NCBI GenBank assembly: GCA_023014335.1
Contig: JAECYW010000007.1
Span: 1,922,001 to 1,986,000 of the forward strand
Direction: 5' to 3'
From: Galerina marginata
Lineage: Eukaryota; Basidiomycota; Agaricomycetes; Agaricales; Galerinaceae
Length of the DNA stretch: 64,000 nucleotides
Shown here piece after piece: positions 12,060-23,276 of this stretch; the stretch's first letter is position 1, and each line of letters opens with the position of its first letter. The notes beneath the pieces were generated by a model. The model searched no databases. It was given only the letters and a program-made list of their open reading frames with translations, and was not told where the DNA came from. The translations under genes were made by a program, and so were the position numbers.

Positions 12060-12960
12060 TCGTCTAACATGGCCAAAGCGACGCCCAGCACCGACCTGAG
12101 TGCGCTTCCCTCCAGTGAGGCATGTTGGCCGGAAACGGAACGATTTCAGAGAATACACTAGGTAGGTCGCGAAAACGGACCCCGGCTGTGCAGCTAACCC
12201 ACACCCCACCACATCTCAGCGTCGGTCAGCTATCCATGACATTAACCCTCCACGATCACAGCAAGGATACCCAGAGGGTGGGGACGCGGAAACCCACCGT
12301 TTCGGTGCTGCGAGACCACGAAAAGGCCCTCATATCATAGTCAGCCGGCCTACGGCGTCGATACGCGGCACCGTGCCACCGACGCTGCCTCACCTGCTCG
12401 ACATGGCTAATGCGAGCCGCATCTGATTTGTTAACCGCCGTGTACACGGTCGACCGCCCCCCACGTCATCGATGTGGCCACCGTGGTTCACCCTCGTCGG
12501 CGCGGCTAACGCTGCCTCACATCCAACTCACATCTGCATCCGCCTCAACCGTGGATATGGTCGACGCCCCACTTCGTCGACGTGGCCGAAGCAGCCACAC
12601 CACATCCTCCAGCATTGGCATGGATGATATAGCTCCAACCACTGCCGCCTCCGCTTCCACCTGTGTCAACATAGCTGACACTTCAACTACAGTCTACGAC
12701 GTTGATGCAGGTGACACCATGCCGCCGCTTCCTCCATTTACATTGATGTGGCTGATGCAACCCCACGACCGCCTCTTCGAGCACCTTGAATCCAGTCAAC
12801 TGCCTCGTCGATGTAGCCGCCGTGGGCACATCGCCTCCCCCACCTCGAATGATGTCCACACGAACGACGCCGCCATACCCACCCACCATCTCTAACTTCG
12901 ATGCACACGGCTGATAATCACTCCACGCCGCATCTACCTCCAACGTCGGTGCGGATGACA
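12060..12960 (+). repeat. Dispersed GC-rich repeat, copy A
   Basis: GC-rich and full of GTCGACG-type motifs. Blocks near 12075-12125, 12160-12200 and 12285-12300 align with 61993-62050, 62110-62145 and 62235-62255. Shared strings include TCGCGAAAACG and GCGGAAACCCACCG. A related reverse-complement copy lies at 18590-19550. Several long frames exist on both strands (for example 12410-12895), but they have the composition of the repeat and no domain, so no protein is called. Confidence 0.6.
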
Positions 12961-13439
12961 CGGCTCCATCTCCGCTACCTCCTCCAACGACGTTGGCTGA
13001 GCCAAGTTTTATTCAAATTTCAACATTTTGTACACTGCTTAAACCTTCCTGTACCGTCGTTTACCTTCATTCCAGTGAATTACATTCCCGGTTTCCCTCA
13101 ATTTTAAATCTCGCCCCCAGTTGCCTTCATTTTTTGCACCGCCCGCCTCGTTTTCGCGAACCTTGTATATTGCTGTCTCGATTGTCTAAGGCCTCACTCT
13201 CACTCCGGACTTCATACATCGACCCTCGCTGTTCTTTTTATTTTTGTCGGACCTCTCTTTATTGCTCTTTTTAGTAAGGCACTAGCACGCAGTAGGCAAA
13301 TCACAGGGATGCAACGCGCAGCACACCCAATCCTGTTTCATCAATCCAAATTTAAAATAAACATACAGCAGGGCAGCATCACAGGAAACGGTCACCGGAA
13401 AATGGATATTAGAGTATCAAAAAAGGCTTTTCATTGCTA
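12961..13439. other. Intergenic, no gene seen
   Basis: Pyrimidine-rich tail after repeat copy A, then AT-rich sequence. Nothing recognisable. Confidence 0.4.
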
Positions 13440-14246
13440 GAGTGTTGGAAGTAATTTTGGCACGGCTATTGAGAAGCCAGCGAACGCATAGAAGTTGTCT
13501 GCACTATTCCAACCATGGTAAAAAAAATAACGGAGACTCGTACATGCCAGGCTGTGCTGTGGCTCACAAAACAAGTTCCATGAGGCGAGGCGGTGTCCTA
13601 AGCAAGTCCTAGTGCCTAAGTGCAGCAAGATCAACAGGTGGAGAAAATAGGGCATAGTCATCAGGCCAGGAGCTCCAGTCCATCACACTTGAATGAAAAT
13701 CGACGCCAGTAGAATACATGTTCTGCGGATTTGTCAAAAAGCTGTTTCACCATTAGAGAGCTGTCTTCGCTGAAAATAGTCTTCAAGCGAAGGCCCAATG
13801 TTTGCCCGCGAGACCTCTCTAGATATGCTGAGAGACGACAAAATTCAGACAGTCCATCGCAGTAGATAAAGGTAGACCACATTTCCGAAGTTGTAAGGGA
13901 TATGGAGCGCCACAGCCGACAGACTTTGGAAAGAGTAATTTCCATTCTCTTCGCAGCGACACGCACGGCCAAAGACTAGAGACAGAACCTCCGCAGAAAG
14001 GATGTGAACTGGTGCGTATTCCTTCTTCGTAGAAAGAGTTTGGGGTGTGTTTTCCGTCAGTTCTCAGTTTGAGGTCCAATTCTTCAATTCGCTTGAGGAG
14101 GGATGCCCGTACGCCTCTATCGCTGTTCTTGCATTGTAAAGCCCGGCGAGCTCCTTCCGTAGTTCTTCATCCCTTGAGTGCTGATGGTGTAAGCTGAATA
14201 TTAGCTTATGACATATAAATTGCAGGACAGTTGAGCAAACCTTCAT
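13440..14246 (-). pseudogene. F-box gene, frameshifted and truncated copy
   Basis: This is the leftmost member of the F-box array. The two-codon first exon (ATG AAG, 14246-14241) is intact and is followed by an intron to about 14183. The coil region (SLLKRIEELD), the F-box (YAPVHILSAEVLSLVF, then RMEITLSKVCRLWRS) and the next segment (TFIYCDGLSEF, YLERSRGQ) are all present, but in different frames. The breaks lie around 14105, 14010 and 13935. A further shift near 13695 precedes a piece matching the family's HEDSWPSGD region (MDWSSWPDD). The C-terminal two thirds is missing. Confidence 0.85.
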
Positions 14247-14750
14247 CTCAGTGTAATTATGAGTCTACGATGATGTTACCGCGGCCTTGATCGAAGGCTT
14301 TGCTCACTGGAGATGGGCACCTTTTGAACAAGAGTGCGACAGCGTACTGCAGTTTCGTTCACTGAGGGAAAAACGAGATGAATTGAGTGAGACTTCTGAG
14401 CTCTGAGCCTTGGGGTTGAACTTGTAGAAAGGGTTCAAAGGAAGCAACGAATTGCCACGAATGGGCGGGCATTCGGGTCACGTTTCTGTTCAGCCTCTAT
14501 CTCCAAATCTTCCGAAGCTGCCAGTGGGTTCTTCAAATCTGGTCGGTATCTACAGGAGATTTTTTACTACTGGAACCTCCCTGGTCCCGCTGCATGGGAT
14601 CGAGTCTCTGTCATAGTACTGGGTAGGTTAATGGAATTACTACTGCTAGTCATGCCTTTTTCACAATTAATAAGTACATGACGAGTCTTTGACGCAGATA
14701 ATTCAGTAATTTTCTACTAGTTCCCATTGTCAGTTGAAGTTGAAGTGCTA
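14247..14750. other. Intergenic, no gene seen
   Basis: Spacer between the F-box pseudogene and the next F-box gene. No features were identified. Confidence 0.5.
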
Positions 14751-16241
14751 CTAGTATACTTCATCATGTGCCTTCATGAAAGGATCTTCTGACCCACTGT
14801 GTAATTCCTCGAACGACGTCGGAGGGAACGGTAGGTATTCACCTCCATCTTCTCCCCTGGCCTGCATCTCCCGGTAAAATCCACCCTCTTCAAGGCGTTT
14901 CCATGAGGTAGGACGATAGGCTTTCCAACGTTGCGCATCACCGGGGCACAGCTCCAAGGTACAGTGCTTCTTCAAAATGCTGGAGCGAGATTCGAAAACT
15001 TCCGGATATGAATCTAAATCAAGAGTATCAATAATGTCCTCGTCCCTAGCGAGGTTAAGTATATAGGTCAAAATGTTGAGTCGAGGCCATAGAATAGTTT
15101 GTGGACTGCCTTTAGCCATGCGGTAAAGCGGATCATGAACTTGCGAGAGAAAAAATGAGGAGTGCCATATATAGAGGCGACTGATGGATTCTGTCGCCTG
15201 AGCAAAATGCGAAAGATCGTCAAAGCTGCTGGCAGTGCATTCAATAAGCGACAGAGTATGTAAGGAAGGAAAGGGTGCAAGGCTGGAATCAATGAAGGGG
15301 CTTGCATAGCGGCGAAAAAAATCATTTCTGAGAATGAGGAGTTCTAATTGAGGGGCATGAAGATATTTGCAGATATACAATCCAATGCTGTCATGGCACC
15401 GAAAGGTCTTGAGGGTAGTGGTAATTTTTTGTCGCGGTTCGATTTGGGGTGTATCGAAGATGTCTCCGATTAACGATAGGTTGATCAAAGGGAGTTGAAA
15501 GAGGTAGAGGGCATCGCTAAACGGGAAAACAATAGTGCGGCCGGCCAGATCTGGTTTCTGAATTTCAAGTGTCGTGATATTTGCATAGGGCATACAACAA
15601 TTCAAAGAATTGGAGTCTACCCTGACACAAGATAATAGAGGGGCACTACCTCGGAATAAGCGAGGAAAAGGATCCAAAGGGTCATAATCGGGTTCGTAGA
15701 AATTTTTGGCTGAGGTAAATACTTCAAAATGTTGAAGACGTGGCGCTGAAACCTCGACAAGTGGAGCGAATAGGTCACCAGAAGGCCAGGAGTCTTCATG
15801 TACCACTAACAAGAATCGACGCCATCGGGCAACATGCTCTATCGCTTTGTCCAGGAGCGCCTGTACTACTGTGGTCCTATCTCCACGTGGGATATCGAGG
15901 CGAAGATCCACTGGGTAGTTGCCAGATCGCTCTAGGTATATGGAAAGACGCTTGACTTCAGGGAGCCCATCGCAATAGATGAATGTTGACCACAAAAACG
16001 GAGACGAAATGGTTATGGAACGCCACAGTCTGCAGACTCTAGAGAGGTTGATTTCCATCCTTTCTTCGGAAAAACAAGCCTCCTGAAAGATCAAGGATAG
16101 GATTTCAGCGGGAAGAACGTGAACTTGAGAATATTCGTTCTTCTCAGCGAAACATTCGGGTTTGTCCTCGCCCATTTTGTCATTCTCTTCTGTCAGTTTG
16201 AGTATGGTACCGAGTTCCGCCATTTCCTCCTCTCCTGTCAT
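14751..16241 (-). CDS. F-box-like protein (about 496 aa)
   Basis: An F-box-like domain near residues 38-85 reads VHVLPAEILSLIFQ, then the conserved SRVCRLWRSITISSPFLWSTF. Around 350 residues of hydrophobic, leucine-rich-like sequence follow, ending with family signatures (TLEL, SWKRLEEGGFYREMQ). Such proteins are thought to act as substrate receptors of SCF ubiquitin ligases; the target is unknown. The frame continues upstream to 16316 but opens with TTG. In the sister genes translation starts on a two-codon exon ATG-GAG just before a short intron, and the matching place here (near 16357) reads AGGAG without ATG. I therefore use the internal ATG at 16241. The domain body is intact. Confidence 0.85.
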   Translation of the reverse strand: MTGEEEMAELGTILKLTEENDKMGEDKPECFAEKNEYSQVHVLPAEILSLIFQEACFSEERMEINLSRVCRLWRSITISSPFLWSTFIYCDGLPEVKRLSIYLERSGNYPVDLRLDIPRGDRTTVVQALLDKAIEHVARWRRFLLVVHEDSWPSGDLFAPLVEVSAPRLQHFEVFTSAKNFYEPDYDPLDPFPRLFRGSAPLLSCVRVDSNSLNCCMPYANITTLEIQKPDLAGRTIVFPFSDALYLFQLPLINLSLIGDIFDTPQIEPRQKITTTLKTFRCHDSIGLYICKYLHAPQLELLILRNDFFRRYASPFIDSSLAPFPSLHTLSLIECTASSFDDLSHFAQATESISRLYIWHSSFFLSQVHDPLYRMAKGSPQTILWPRLNILTYILNLARDEDIIDTLDLDSYPEVFESRSSILKKHCTLELCPGDAQRWKAYRPTSWKRLEEGGFYREMQARGEDGGEYLPFPPTSFEELHSGSEDPFMKAHDEVY

Positions 16242-16661
16242 ATGCAGTTCGAAAGAACGTTCACCGTGTGCGGCAGTTCTCGTGTTCTGAAGATGGGTAT
16301 TGAACGATTTATTCAAATGTCGAATAAAATTTAGAAAAACATTCGCACCTCCTGAGCAGCGTAACAGAAGTTGGTTGAAATTGCCAAAATTGCAACCAAT
16401 TTTGTTTTTCAGGTTAGGATCAAGTTAGGATTCACAGATCTTGTAAAAACCTGACAGAGATGCGGAGTGTTCAACTGTTCGAAGGACGAAAGAACTTTCA
16501 TCTGAGTTTCTGAGCGTAGTCTGCGGAGCTTGAATCAGAAAGTCCGACCATTTCCTTTTTTTTTCTTTTCGGCATTGGACACTGAAGTAGATTTGTAAGT
16601 TGACAACTTTGTAACTGTACAGAGAAAGATGCACGATTTATTATTTAACGTAGTCAGCCCT

Positions 16662-18047
16662 TCACCCCTCTATAGTCGTCGAGAAATCTAAGAAAGGGTC
16701 TTCCAACGTCCCGTGAACCTCCTCAAATCTAGTTGGCGGACAGGGGACATAGCGTGCACCATTTTCACCTCTGGGCTGCATTTCTTGGTAGAAGCCACCA
16801 TCTTGAAGGCGATTCCATGACTCAGGACAAAGTTTCTTCCAACTGTTTGCTTCGGCAGGCTGCAATTCCAAAGTACAGCGCGTGTTCAGATGTTCGGAAC
16901 GAGTTTCGAAGAACTCCAAGAAAGACGAAAAGTCGACATCGACAACTTGATCCAGATCGTAGTCGCCAAATTCAAGAAGCATATATGTAAGAGTTTTGAG
17001 GTGGGGCCAGGGGATAGTTTGCGGGCTGTTCTTAGCCATGCAGTGAAGGACGTCGATGTCGTTGGGACGGTTGTACGAATGTGATACATAGAGATGGGTT
17101 ATATATCTTGTGGCATGGGCGAGGGGCAGGAACTGATCAAAGTCACGGATGGCGCAATTAATGAGCGATAGTATACGCAAGGACGGAAACGGTGGAGGAC
17201 TTGGCCCGTTTCCGATAGACCAATAACCAGAACCATTATCTTGAATGATGAGGACTTCTAATTGGGGGGCATGCAGGTATTGCCAAAAATATTCGCCCAC
17301 ATATACATCGCCGCATCGAAAGGTGTTGAGAGTGGCGGCCATTACTCGTCGATGTTCAGTAGTCGGTGGCGCAAAAAATGTCCCTACCAGTGATAGATGG
17401 ATCAAAGGTAGGGAAAAGAGGCAGAGGAAGTCGCTAAACGGTTTGATACGATCAACAATGCCCGATTCGATTTCGAGCTCCGTGATATTCGACATGGGCA
17501 TGCAGCCCTCCATAGAGTTGGAATCTAACTTGACGCAGGATAAGAGGGGAGCTCCACCCTTGAATAAGTATCGAAACGGGTCTGTGGGATGTTCGTATCC
17601 TTGCTCCCAGGAACCAAGCGTAAATACTTCAAACCATTCGAGATATGGCGCATGGACGTCGGCAAGCAGGGCTAACGGGTCATCAGCAGGCCAGGAATCC
17701 TCGTGCACCACCAGTGAGAAACGGCGCCATCGAGAAACATGTTCCATGGCTTTGGCCAATAGCTGTCCAGTCAATGCAGATCTGTCCTCGAATTGAATGT
17801 TAAGTCGGAGATCCAGTGGGTAATCGCGGGATCGCTCTAGGTATGTAGAAAAACGGTTGGCCTCGGGAAGCCTGTCGCAGTATGTAAAACTTGACCATAA
17901 ATCCGAAGAGGAAAGCGCTATGCAACGCCATTGGCTGCAAATTCTGGAAAGCTTGATTTCCATCCTCTCCTCGGAGAGGCATGCTTGTGTGAAGACTAGA
18001 GACAGAAGTTCTGTGGGAAGGAGGTGAATCTGCGCGTGGTGGTTCAT
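16662..18047 (-). CDS. F-box-like protein (about 461 aa)
   Basis: Second full-length member of the array. The F-box starts almost at the N-terminus (IHLLPTELLSLVFTQACLSEE), followed by SRICSQWRCIALSSSDLWSSF, HEDSWPADD, FKGGAPLLS and the C-terminal ESWNRLQDGGFYQEMQ block. Its layout matches the 19741 and 23277 genes. The open frame extends upstream to 18140 but begins with TTG. An acceptor-like CCTCAG near 18124 suggests an unseen first exon, so the N-terminal coil found in its sisters may be missing or different. ATG at 18047 is the first supported start. Likely role: SCF substrate receptor. Confidence 0.85.
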   Translation of the reverse strand: MNHHAQIHLLPTELLSLVFTQACLSEERMEIKLSRICSQWRCIALSSSDLWSSFTYCDRLPEANRFSTYLERSRDYPLDLRLNIQFEDRSALTGQLLAKAMEHVSRWRRFSLVVHEDSWPADDPLALLADVHAPYLEWFEVFTLGSWEQGYEHPTDPFRYLFKGGAPLLSCVKLDSNSMEGCMPMSNITELEIESGIVDRIKPFSDFLCLFSLPLIHLSLVGTFFAPPTTEHRRVMAATLNTFRCGDVYVGEYFWQYLHAPQLEVLIIQDNGSGYWSIGNGPSPPPFPSLRILSLINCAIRDFDQFLPLAHATRYITHLYVSHSYNRPNDIDVLHCMAKNSPQTIPWPHLKTLTYMLLEFGDYDLDQVVDVDFSSFLEFFETRSEHLNTRCTLELQPAEANSWKKLCPESWNRLQDGGFYQEMQPRGENGARYVPCPPTRFEEVHGTLEDPFLDFSTTIEG

Positions 18048-18589
18048 CGTATGGATGATTTGTTCTGTCAGCAGAGCCAGTTTTAACAGGTGGCAGAAAA
18101 GGGGCAGAACTGTCTTGCAGGGTCTGAGGGTGATCGACAAAGATTAGGAGAAGGTGTAAGCGTAACGAGATGGGGCAAACTATCGGGACATGCCAGTGGA
18201 CGTCCAAGAACTCGAGGGTTGAAACTGTCTGAGACTCAGAGAGCCTCCTATCGGTCCGAGTACTACCGCTTTTTCTTCTGTTACCCGGCGCGCGACTGCT
18301 TCAATAGCCGAACGCTTGAAAGAACGTTCCGTTCGGGGCTTCGCCCCGTCCGTGTGTGTGAAGCTTGCCTCATCCTTGTAAATAGTACAATTGTTCATAA
18401 TATCATATCTCAATCCTGGCATAGAGGTCATGACATCTCTTTAAATATATTATGAATTTATAACTTCCAAATGATCGTCATTCACGTACATCACTCTTCA
18501 CAGAGAGGGCCTGGCAAAAAGGAGACATTGGTAATATACAAACATCATTAATACGGTAGGATATGTAAAAAGGAAGGCAGAGGCAAAGG
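18048..18589. other. F-box array spacer with a block shared with 22990-23170
   Basis: Contains a stretch around 18220-18310 resembling 23060-23170. Shared pieces include TTGA-ACTGT-TGAGAC and TCGGT-CGAGTA followed by TTCTTCTG. It shows that spacer sequence was duplicated along with the genes. A short GGGGCTTCGCCCC hairpin lies at about 18336-18348. Confidence 0.5.
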
Positions 18590-19550
18590 ATGTGTTGGAG
18601 GTGGCAAGGTAGCAGCGACCACATTCGTGCAAGAAGAGGGGGCAGAGAGGAGCCCACTAGCCATGTTGATGCAGGTGGCGAGGCGATGTCATTCACATTG
18701 ACGCGGTTCATGTTCGCTAGGTCGATGCAGGTGGAGGTAGTGGCCACGGCGGTGGGGGGCAACGGATACATTGACGCAAGTGAAGGAGGCGGTGACGACG
18801 GCGCTGCATCAACCACGTTCGGTGTGGGTGGAGGAAGCCGGGGTGGGGGGGCTGGCTGCAGGCTGTCTGGAGTCGGAAAACGGGGGTGAGCGGCGGTGTG
18901 AGCCTCGATGTATTACGTTGGGAGCCATGAACAGGTTGGCATGGGGAGTTGAAGGAGGGCGCGGAGGTGTAAAACGATGGGATCAGGAGGCCGCAGGAGG
19001 CCCGACGGCCGGGGGTTGGGTCCCGTTTGCGAAACAAACAAAAGTGGGCGAGGGTGAGGTCCCGACGGTTGGAGAATGGGGGTCACGGAGCTCCACAACA
19101 CGGCGGATCGGTGTCGTCCGCAAAACGGCTGGCTGTAGGGAGTTGGAACGGGGGCGACGCGCAGTATGGGGTCCTGAAAGAGGGCGGTGAAGGGGCTGCG
19201 AACGCCGGCCTGGTCACCGTAACCTAGCAGGGGAAGTGGGAGGCGACGCGTCGCAAAACGACGGCGGTTTGGGCCACTAGCTGCCTATCGTCGTTGTCGA
19301 CGCGGCAGGTAGGAGCAGCAGCGGGGCCTGTTGGTGGATTAGTGAAGCGGTGGCGGGGTCGACGCGGTCGGAGGCTTACCTGTTGCCGTTGTCCGTTTCC
19401 TGCGCCCGTTTCCTCTCCCCTACGCCTGCCGTGAACGGAGGTGGAAGAGGCGCTTTAGATTTCTCACGCGGTGTCGAAACGCCCCAAGCGACTCGCCCAA
19501 GTGCTTATTCGCACGGGGTGACGAAAACCCTGACAAGCGGTTGTCACGTG
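18590..19550 (-). repeat. Dispersed GC-rich repeat, copy B (reverse orientation)
   Basis: G-rich on the plus strand with many GTCGACG and GATGCAGGTGG motifs. In reverse complement it has the same composition and motif order as copy A and copy C. Long frames on both strands (for example 18771-19190) are products of the composition. It separates two F-box genes and so landed inside the array. Confidence 0.5.
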
Positions 19551-19740
19551 GATAGGAAATTTCGGTCCCTCCCTGTAGAAAGGGGAGCAAGCTCCCCAAT
19601 GAAGAATTACAGTCTTCGTGCACATATTGGTTCTAATTCTATTCAGTTTATTTAAAGTCTTGGTAGGCTCCCGTCTAAATAGGCTACTTACTGATGTTTT
19701 TCGCGACATAAAAAAGGCAGGTGTAGATCTCAGAGCATCG

Positions 19741-21310
19741 CTAGCAATACATCGGCCCCACGAAAGGGTCTTTGAACCCCCTATGAAATTCGTCGAACTT
19801 GGTTGGAGGGAAAGGAGGATACCAACCGTCCCTGGGCCGCATCTCGCGGTAAAAACCACCGTTTTGAAGGCGATTCCAGGATGCTGGATGCTGGGTCTTC
19901 CAAAATTCCGCATCACTAGGCTGTAGTTCTAAGGTGCAGTGCGTTTTTAGAATCCTAGAACGAGATTTGAAAACTTCTGGATAGTGTTCAAAACCTTCAT
20001 CTTCAGGTGCCATGTTATCCTCTGCGTCGGGGCCAATGAGATAAGTCAGCGTGTTGAGTCGTGGCCAGAGAATAGTTTGGGGACTATTCTTAGCCATATA
20101 ATAGAGCGGATCTTTGCCCTGGTAAAAGCATGTCGTGAAGGATATGTAGAGGCGAGTTATGCAATTTGTGGCCTGAGCAAAATCGGAGAGGTTTTCAAAT
20201 TTAGAGAATTCACAGTCAATAAGAGATAGGGTATGCAAAGAAGGGAAGGTGGTAGGGCAGGAATCGCGAGGTAAATAAGTTCTGAGGATGAGAACCTCCA
20301 ATTGTGGGGCATGGATATGTTTGAAAATGGTTCCTACGATGTAGTTGCTGCACCGAAAGATTTTGAGAGTTGTTGTTGTTACCTGCTGTGGACTAGTTTT
20401 CGCAGCATCAAAGACCTCTCCAATCAATGACAGATTGACCAATGGGAGCTCAAGGAGATGGAGAAGATTTCTAAAGGGCGATGGGCAGACCTCGCCGTCT
20501 GTTACTTCGATTTCAAGTGTAGTCATATTTGAAAGGGGCATGAAACCGAGCTTGGCGCTTGAATCTAACCTGACGTAGGATAGTAATGGGGCGCCTCCTT
20601 TAAATATGTATCGATAGGGGTATGTAGAACCGACATCATATTCAAGTTCGTCGTCTTGATAAAAGTAGTTTGCTGGCGTTGATACTTCAAAGCAATGAAG
20701 ATGTGGTGCAGAAACATCCACAGCTGAAATGAATAGATCACCGGATGGCCAGGAGTCCTCATGCACCACCAATGAGAAGCGGCGCCATCGGGAAACAGAT
20801 TTTATGGCTTTGTCCAGAAGCCGTCTTACGACAGCGGAACGGCCGCCATTGTGAATATAGAACAGAAGATCCACTGGGTGATTGCGGGATCTCTCCAGGT
20901 ATATCGAAAGACGCTTGACTTCAGGGAGACTATCGCAATAGGTGAATGTCGACCACAAATTTGGAGACGAAAGGGTTATGGAGCGCCACAGCCTGCAGAC
21001 TCTGGAAAGCTTGATTTCTATCCTCTCCTCAGAGAGACAAGCCTGCTGAAAGACCATTGCCAGAACTTCCGAGGGCAGGACGTGAATTTGGGCGTAGTCG
21101 TTCTTTGCAGCGAGACATTTGAGTCTGTTCTGCTCTATCTCGGAATCAAGCTCTTCAATGCGCTTGAGTAAGGCACGGCGTTCCGCCCGTTTGTCTTTTC
21201 CTACTTTGCGCAATTCGGAGAACCTCTCGCGTGCGGCGCCTCTTGTCTCCTGAAACCAGAATTGAGTGAGTAATCCTATCGAGTAAATCCGAAACGTATC
21301 AAACCTCCAT
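19741..21310 (-). CDS. F-box-like protein (504 aa)
   Basis: Two exons: 21310-21305 (ATG GAG only) and 21249-19741, split by a 55-bp intron. The microexon is required because the long frame opens with TTG, and the same design recurs at 24905. An N-terminal coil (RALLKRIEELDSEIEQ) leads to the F-box (IHVLPSEVLAMVFQQACLSEE, SRVCRLWRSITLSS) and then conserved blocks HEDSWPSGD, FKGGAPLLSYVRLDS and SWNRLQNGGFYREM. It is about as long as, and very similar to, the 23277 gene; the two clearly arose by a recent duplication that also copied both flanks. Likely an SCF substrate receptor. Confidence 0.9.
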
Positions 21311-21630
21311 CCTAGATTCCTAGTAGTGTCGAGCGAACCAAGTACAAGTCGAACGGAACCCCAACGAGCTCCACCGGAATTTGGAACGAAAATCTTTTTT
21401 TTTTCAAGTCAAAATAACATTCATAGAGCCCGTAAAACAACGGTGAACTTACTCAATCTCAATTAAACACTCGGTTTATGTTCAAGGTAAGGAACTGATG
21501 CATGATGTTGGAAGTCAGGAAAACCGTAAGGAAACAACCAAAAAACAAATGCCGTTTGCGGTCCGAGTATTTGGCGTTATTGTCCAAGGACCCCTATTTT
21601 GCCGCAGGCTGTTACTATCACGTGCAATGG
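21305..21630 (-). repeat. Duplicated 5' flank of F-box genes, copy 1
   Basis: The sequence from the start codon outward to about 21630 matches 24900-25220, including the remnant coding-like segment RSEYLALL. A third, shorter copy lies at 22789-22935 without any gene attached. The conserved blocks TCGAGCGAACC, AGTCGAACGGAAC and AACATTCATAGAGC mark the promoter area of the array members. Confidence 0.8.
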
Positions 21631-21658
21631 GATTATTCTGCCACTCGTACTCTGTACG

Positions 21659-22225
21659 ATGGAGAGTGGGCCCCCTCCTTTCTACGGAACTAACTGGAAG
21701 TCCTTGGAACAGACATCAAGACTCTATGAAAACTATCTCGAGTCCCGATTCCGCGTCGCACTTGTCTACGGCATCCGCAAAGGCACTTCTCAACATTGGT
21801 TCCGGGGAATACGACGCGAGCTTGTTAGTTCTTAACATCCTGTCAATGTCGCGTTAATTATAACGCGCGTCTGCCTCGTTTAGGAACTCATTGCTATGCA
21901 CCGTGGCCATGCATCTGTATTCGGTTACGCGACATTTAACAGCTACATAGTTCAAGAAGCGATGGCCACGTTTTGGACAACAAACTTGACCGCGCAAGAA
22001 TGCGAATCAGCGATTTTACGGATGAAGTACTCGATCATCGCCGACCCCCGTTCACGTTCCGATGAGGCGGTCGTGGATAACTGGGATCCCGACCGCAAAT
22101 ACCATTGGTGGTCAGGTGGCCAGATACCCACTCGCGCAGACACTGATAAAATAATTCAGGCCAACATGGACAGGGTCTGTTCAGCTTTCCGATTTCTCGA
22201 AATTATCTACTCACTCAATTCATAA
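21659..22225 (+). CDS. Unknown protein (168 aa)
   Basis: Exons 21659-21823 and 21884-22225 join in phase 0 across a 60-bp intron. The product is soluble-looking and begins MESGPPPFYGTNWKSLEQ. It has aromatic-rich segments such as NWDPDRKYHWWSGGQIP and ends in a hydrophobic helix. The region around residues 60-90 (HRGHASVFGYATF) is well folded in appearance. No family was recognised. It lies inside the F-box array on the opposite strand, between two copies of the array's 5' flank, and its stop is 15 bp from the next start. Confidence 0.6.
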
Positions 22226-22240
22226 TGCAAGTTTCATGAA

Positions 22241-22738
22241 ATGGCAGTGTTTCCCTTGAATGGATCAGGCCCTCTTGTGAATGACGTCGATCTTCTTCCG
22301 CCGGCGTACTCCCCTACCTCCCCAAAGATATTCGCGACTCAAACCGATCTGCCACTACCTACTAACCCCCCTTTGCTGTCAGACAGAGATTCCTCCATTA
22401 GGGTTCTAAAGTCTACTTTGCATTTACTACTCGAAGAGATCACGGACGCCAGAGATCAACTGCATGCCGCAATCGCTCGACAGCAGCACGCAGTGCAAAC
22501 ATCGCGCTGGAGGATTGGGGCTTATGATTCTTTGCTGAAGATGACCTGCCAGGAAGATGGGTCCAATGCTGGGATTCCGTTTTCATCCCCTCCTGGCAGA
22601 GGCTTCCCTTCAGGCCCATTCCTTCACACGCCAGTTCTCCAGTCAGCTGGACATCGATATTCGACGAATTCCGCTCGCCAGGACAGCGCACCGGACTCGG
22701 ACTCGGAGGCGGTGGTTGTAGCAGAGTTACTTGGGTGA
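22241..22738 (+). CDS. Unknown protein with a predicted helical segment (165 aa)
   Basis: A single open frame from ATG at 22241. The Pro-rich N-terminus (LLPPAYSPTSPK) leads to a probable coiled coil at residues 50-90 (LHLLLEEITDARDQLHAAIARQQ) and a Ser/Pro-rich acidic tail (SAPDSDSEAVVV). The start lies 15 bp after the preceding stop on the same strand, which is unusual for fungal genes. The two could be one gene with a small intron I could not place, or a bicistronic transcript. No family is recognised. Confidence 0.5.
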   Translation: MAVFPLNGSGPLVNDVDLLPPAYSPTSPKIFATQTDLPLPTNPPLLSDRDSSIRVLKSTLHLLLEEITDARDQLHAAIARQQHAVQTSRWRIGAYDSLLKMTCQEDGSNAGIPFSSPPGRGFPSGPFLHTPVLQSAGHRYSTNSARQDSAPDSDSEAVVVAELLG

Positions 22739-22788
22739 CGGAGCGTTTCCTCCGGCGTTCACATCGTCTCGGTGAATTTGGCCTCTGC

Positions 22789-22935
22789 TAGATTCCTAGT
22801 AGTATCGAGCGAACCAAGAACGAGTCGAACGGAACTTCATCTCCAACCGGAATTTGGGACAAAAATCTTTTTTTCAAGTCAAAATAACATTCATAGAGCC
22901 CATAAAACAACGGTGAACTTGCTCAGAGTTGTTTC
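22789..22935 (-). repeat. Orphan copy of the F-box 5' flank
   Basis: About 147 bp that match the promoter-side flanks at 21310-21460 and 24904-25048, but with no F-box gene on its left. It is best read as the footprint of a lost array member, or of an unequal crossover. Confidence 0.75.
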
Positions 22936-23276
22936 CGAGTCGAAGGTTGAATGCTAAGACGAAGAACGTTGAAGCTCGAATGTATAACAAGCATAACGAA
23001 ATGGGTAAAAGACTAAGTAGTCACTCTCGAGACACCGACGTATAAGATGAACTCCAGTGTTGAGACTGTTTGAGACCCTGAGCTGTTTCGTCCATCGGTT
23101 CGAGTATTGAAGCTTGAAGCTGTTGCATACTTCGTGAAATATTTCTTCTGCCACGCGGCGAGCTTCAGTGGCAGAACGGTTGAAATAAAATGAAGAACTA
23201 CAGTCTTCGTGCACATATTGGTTCTAATTTTATTCAGTTCAAGTCTTGCTAGTCTCTCGTTTGGATAGGTTACTTA

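Noticed and set aside
12410..12895. 161-codon frame in repeat copy A
   Set aside because: Composition-driven, no domain, and the equivalent frame is not kept in copies B or C.
18330..18350. GGGGCTTCGCCCC hairpin considered as an RNA gene or terminator
   Set aside because: Too short, without tRNA-like arms or a T-run, and bacterial-style terminators are not expected in a fungal nucleus.
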